Source: Puniceicoccales bacterium (GTDB taxonomy: Bacteria; Verrucomicrobiota; Verrucomicrobiia; Opitutales; JAIRKQ01). From it: a stretch of DNA of 33,527 nt. Below, piece by piece: positions 32,902 through 33,527 of this stretch (position 1 is its first letter; each line of letters opens with the position of its first letter). The stretch is taken from positions 1 through 33,527 of the forward strand of contig JAIRXR010000008.1 of assembly GCA_031268175.1 (NCBI GenBank). The letters are read 5' to 3'. Made by a program: the position numbers and the translations under genes. The notes under the pieces were generated by a model. The model was not told the origin of the DNA, ran no database searches, and saw only the letters and a program-made list of their open reading frames with translations.

Positions 32902-33527
32902 CTAGAAGGTGTACCCAAGGGCGAGGGAGGCAATGTAGCGGGAGAACTTGTTTGCGAATGTGCCGTTGCACGTGCCGTTCAATTCCCAGTGGGCATCGAA
33001 CTTCCTGCGGAACCCGGCGGAAACAGTCCAGTAGTGCTTCGGCGGGTAGCGCACCACTGCAACTTCCATGGCGTCATCTCCGGCGGATCCTTTCCTGATC
33101 GGTTGGATTCCGTAGCCTCCCTTAAGGAAAAACCTCCAGCTCGGACGGTCATTATCGCTACCAAACCGCGCATCCATCTCTCCATCGTCGTACTTCTTCA
33201 CACTTTCATACTCCAAATTCAACCCGAATATGGTGTCCAAAAAGTCGAATGTGCACTTCGGCCCGTGCTCCGGCTGGCCAACGGCAAGCGGGTTGTCGGC
33301 CTCGTCGCTGTACGCGTTCTGCGTGATGTGATTGTACTTTACGAAGACCCACGGCCCAAGTTGCCAATCGCCACTGCGCCAGACGTTCTTCACAATCTCA
33401 CCGTAGACAAAGACGACATTCGCTCCCACATCGCCACTGAAGCTGTCCCCTCCTGGGTCCACTCTGTGGAGGTCGATGGCGGCGTGCTCACAGCCCGCGA
33501 ACATGTTCGCATCCGTCTTCTTGCCAC
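32902..33527 (-). CDS. Outer-membrane beta-barrel protein, N-terminus beyond the window
   Basis: The reading frame is open to the window edge, so the first visible Met (33504) is probably internal. The visible ~208 residues are built of alternating-residue strands with aromatic girdles (WQLGPWVFVKYNHI, TIFGLNLEYESV, WRFFLKGGYGI, WTVSAGFRRKFD). They end in SLALGYTF, with the terminal Phe that the BAM complex recognises. This resembles an autotransporter-type or small porin-like barrel, but the passenger or full barrel is not visible. A terminator follows immediately. Confidence 0.78.
   Translation of the reverse strand, partial: GKKTDANMFAGCEHAAIDLHRVDPGGDSFSGDVGANVVFVYGEIVKNVWRSGDWQLGPWVFVKYNHITQNAYSDEADNPLAVGQPEHGPKCTFDFLDTIFGLNLEYESVKKYDDGEMDARFGSDNDRPSWRFFLKGGYGIQPIRKGSAGDDAMEVAVVRYPPKHYWTVSAGFRRKFDAHWELNGTCNGTFANKFSRYIASLALGYTF

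Noticed and set aside
1..33527. CRISPR array, insertion sequence, integrase or prophage genes
   Set aside because: No regularly spaced repeats, transposase/integrase motifs or phage structural genes were seen anywhere in the window.
1..33527. Frequent AAAATT/AATTTT tracts as an uptake or skew signal
   Set aside because: They occur throughout genes on both strands and fit preferred Lys, Asn, Ile and Phe codons; without genome-wide counts no special role can be argued.

Overview
The window looks like a piece of a Gram-negative bacterial chromosome. Lipopolysaccharide-export and outer-membrane-assembly genes (LptE-like lipoprotein, BamD-like TPR protein), an OmpA-type lipoprotein and a C-terminal outer-membrane beta-barrel are all present. 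Housekeeping synteny (rpsU-rpmF-plsX-fabH, pheT-gatC-gatA, rpoZ-smpB) together with a chromosomal type III secretion (T3SS) block ordered sctJ-K-L-N-O-P points to the PVC superphylum, most likely a host-associated Verrucomicrobiota or Chlamydiota-like lineage. That placement is inference from gene content, not from a marker-gene tree. Coding density is high, many starts overlap or abut the previous stop, and TGA is used as a stop, so the code is standard.

Layout. 1-1242: the tail of an unrecognised gene, a structured 260-base gap, and an OmpA-like lipoprotein. 1243-4238 (minus): glmM, a TPR protein and a family 2 glycosyltransferase, a likely envelope operon. 4448-10314 (plus): tRNA-Val, rpsU, rpmF, plsX, fabH, a bamD-like gene, lptE, rpe and a YycJ-type metallohydrolase. 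This run joins translation, fatty-acid/phospholipid initiation and outer-membrane assembly. 10451-12791: three poorly known genes (a charged helical protein, a membrane protein and a RelE-like protein). 13030-17794: valS facing a large coiled-coil plus class-3-lipase protein, with stop codons one base apart. 17979-22184: pheT-gatC-gatA.

22220-28033 (minus) is the most distinctive block: sctJ, sctK, sctL, sctN, sctO and sctP in one tightly packed operon, followed by an isoprenylcysteine-methyltransferase-like membrane protein. A well-formed sigma70-type promoter (28108-28136) and a leader hairpin precede sctJ. The genes encode the inner-ring lipoprotein, the cytoplasmic sorting-platform and ATPase parts and the needle-length ruler. 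Export-gate, secretin and needle genes are not in the window and must lie elsewhere.

28184-29422 is an MFS transporter divergent from rpoZ-smpB. The right end (minus) holds a two-domain iron-type ABC permease, an acidic unknown protein whose ribosome-binding site can be hidden in a hairpin, a clear rho-independent terminator and the C-terminal part of an outer-membrane barrel protein.

The most interesting hypothesis is that the lipase-fold protein at 15743-17794, with its Ser/Asn/Gly-rich disordered N-terminus and long coiled coil, is a substrate of the T3SS encoded 5 kb away. The helical protein at 10451 and the acidic protein at 32073 are weaker effector or chaperone candidates.
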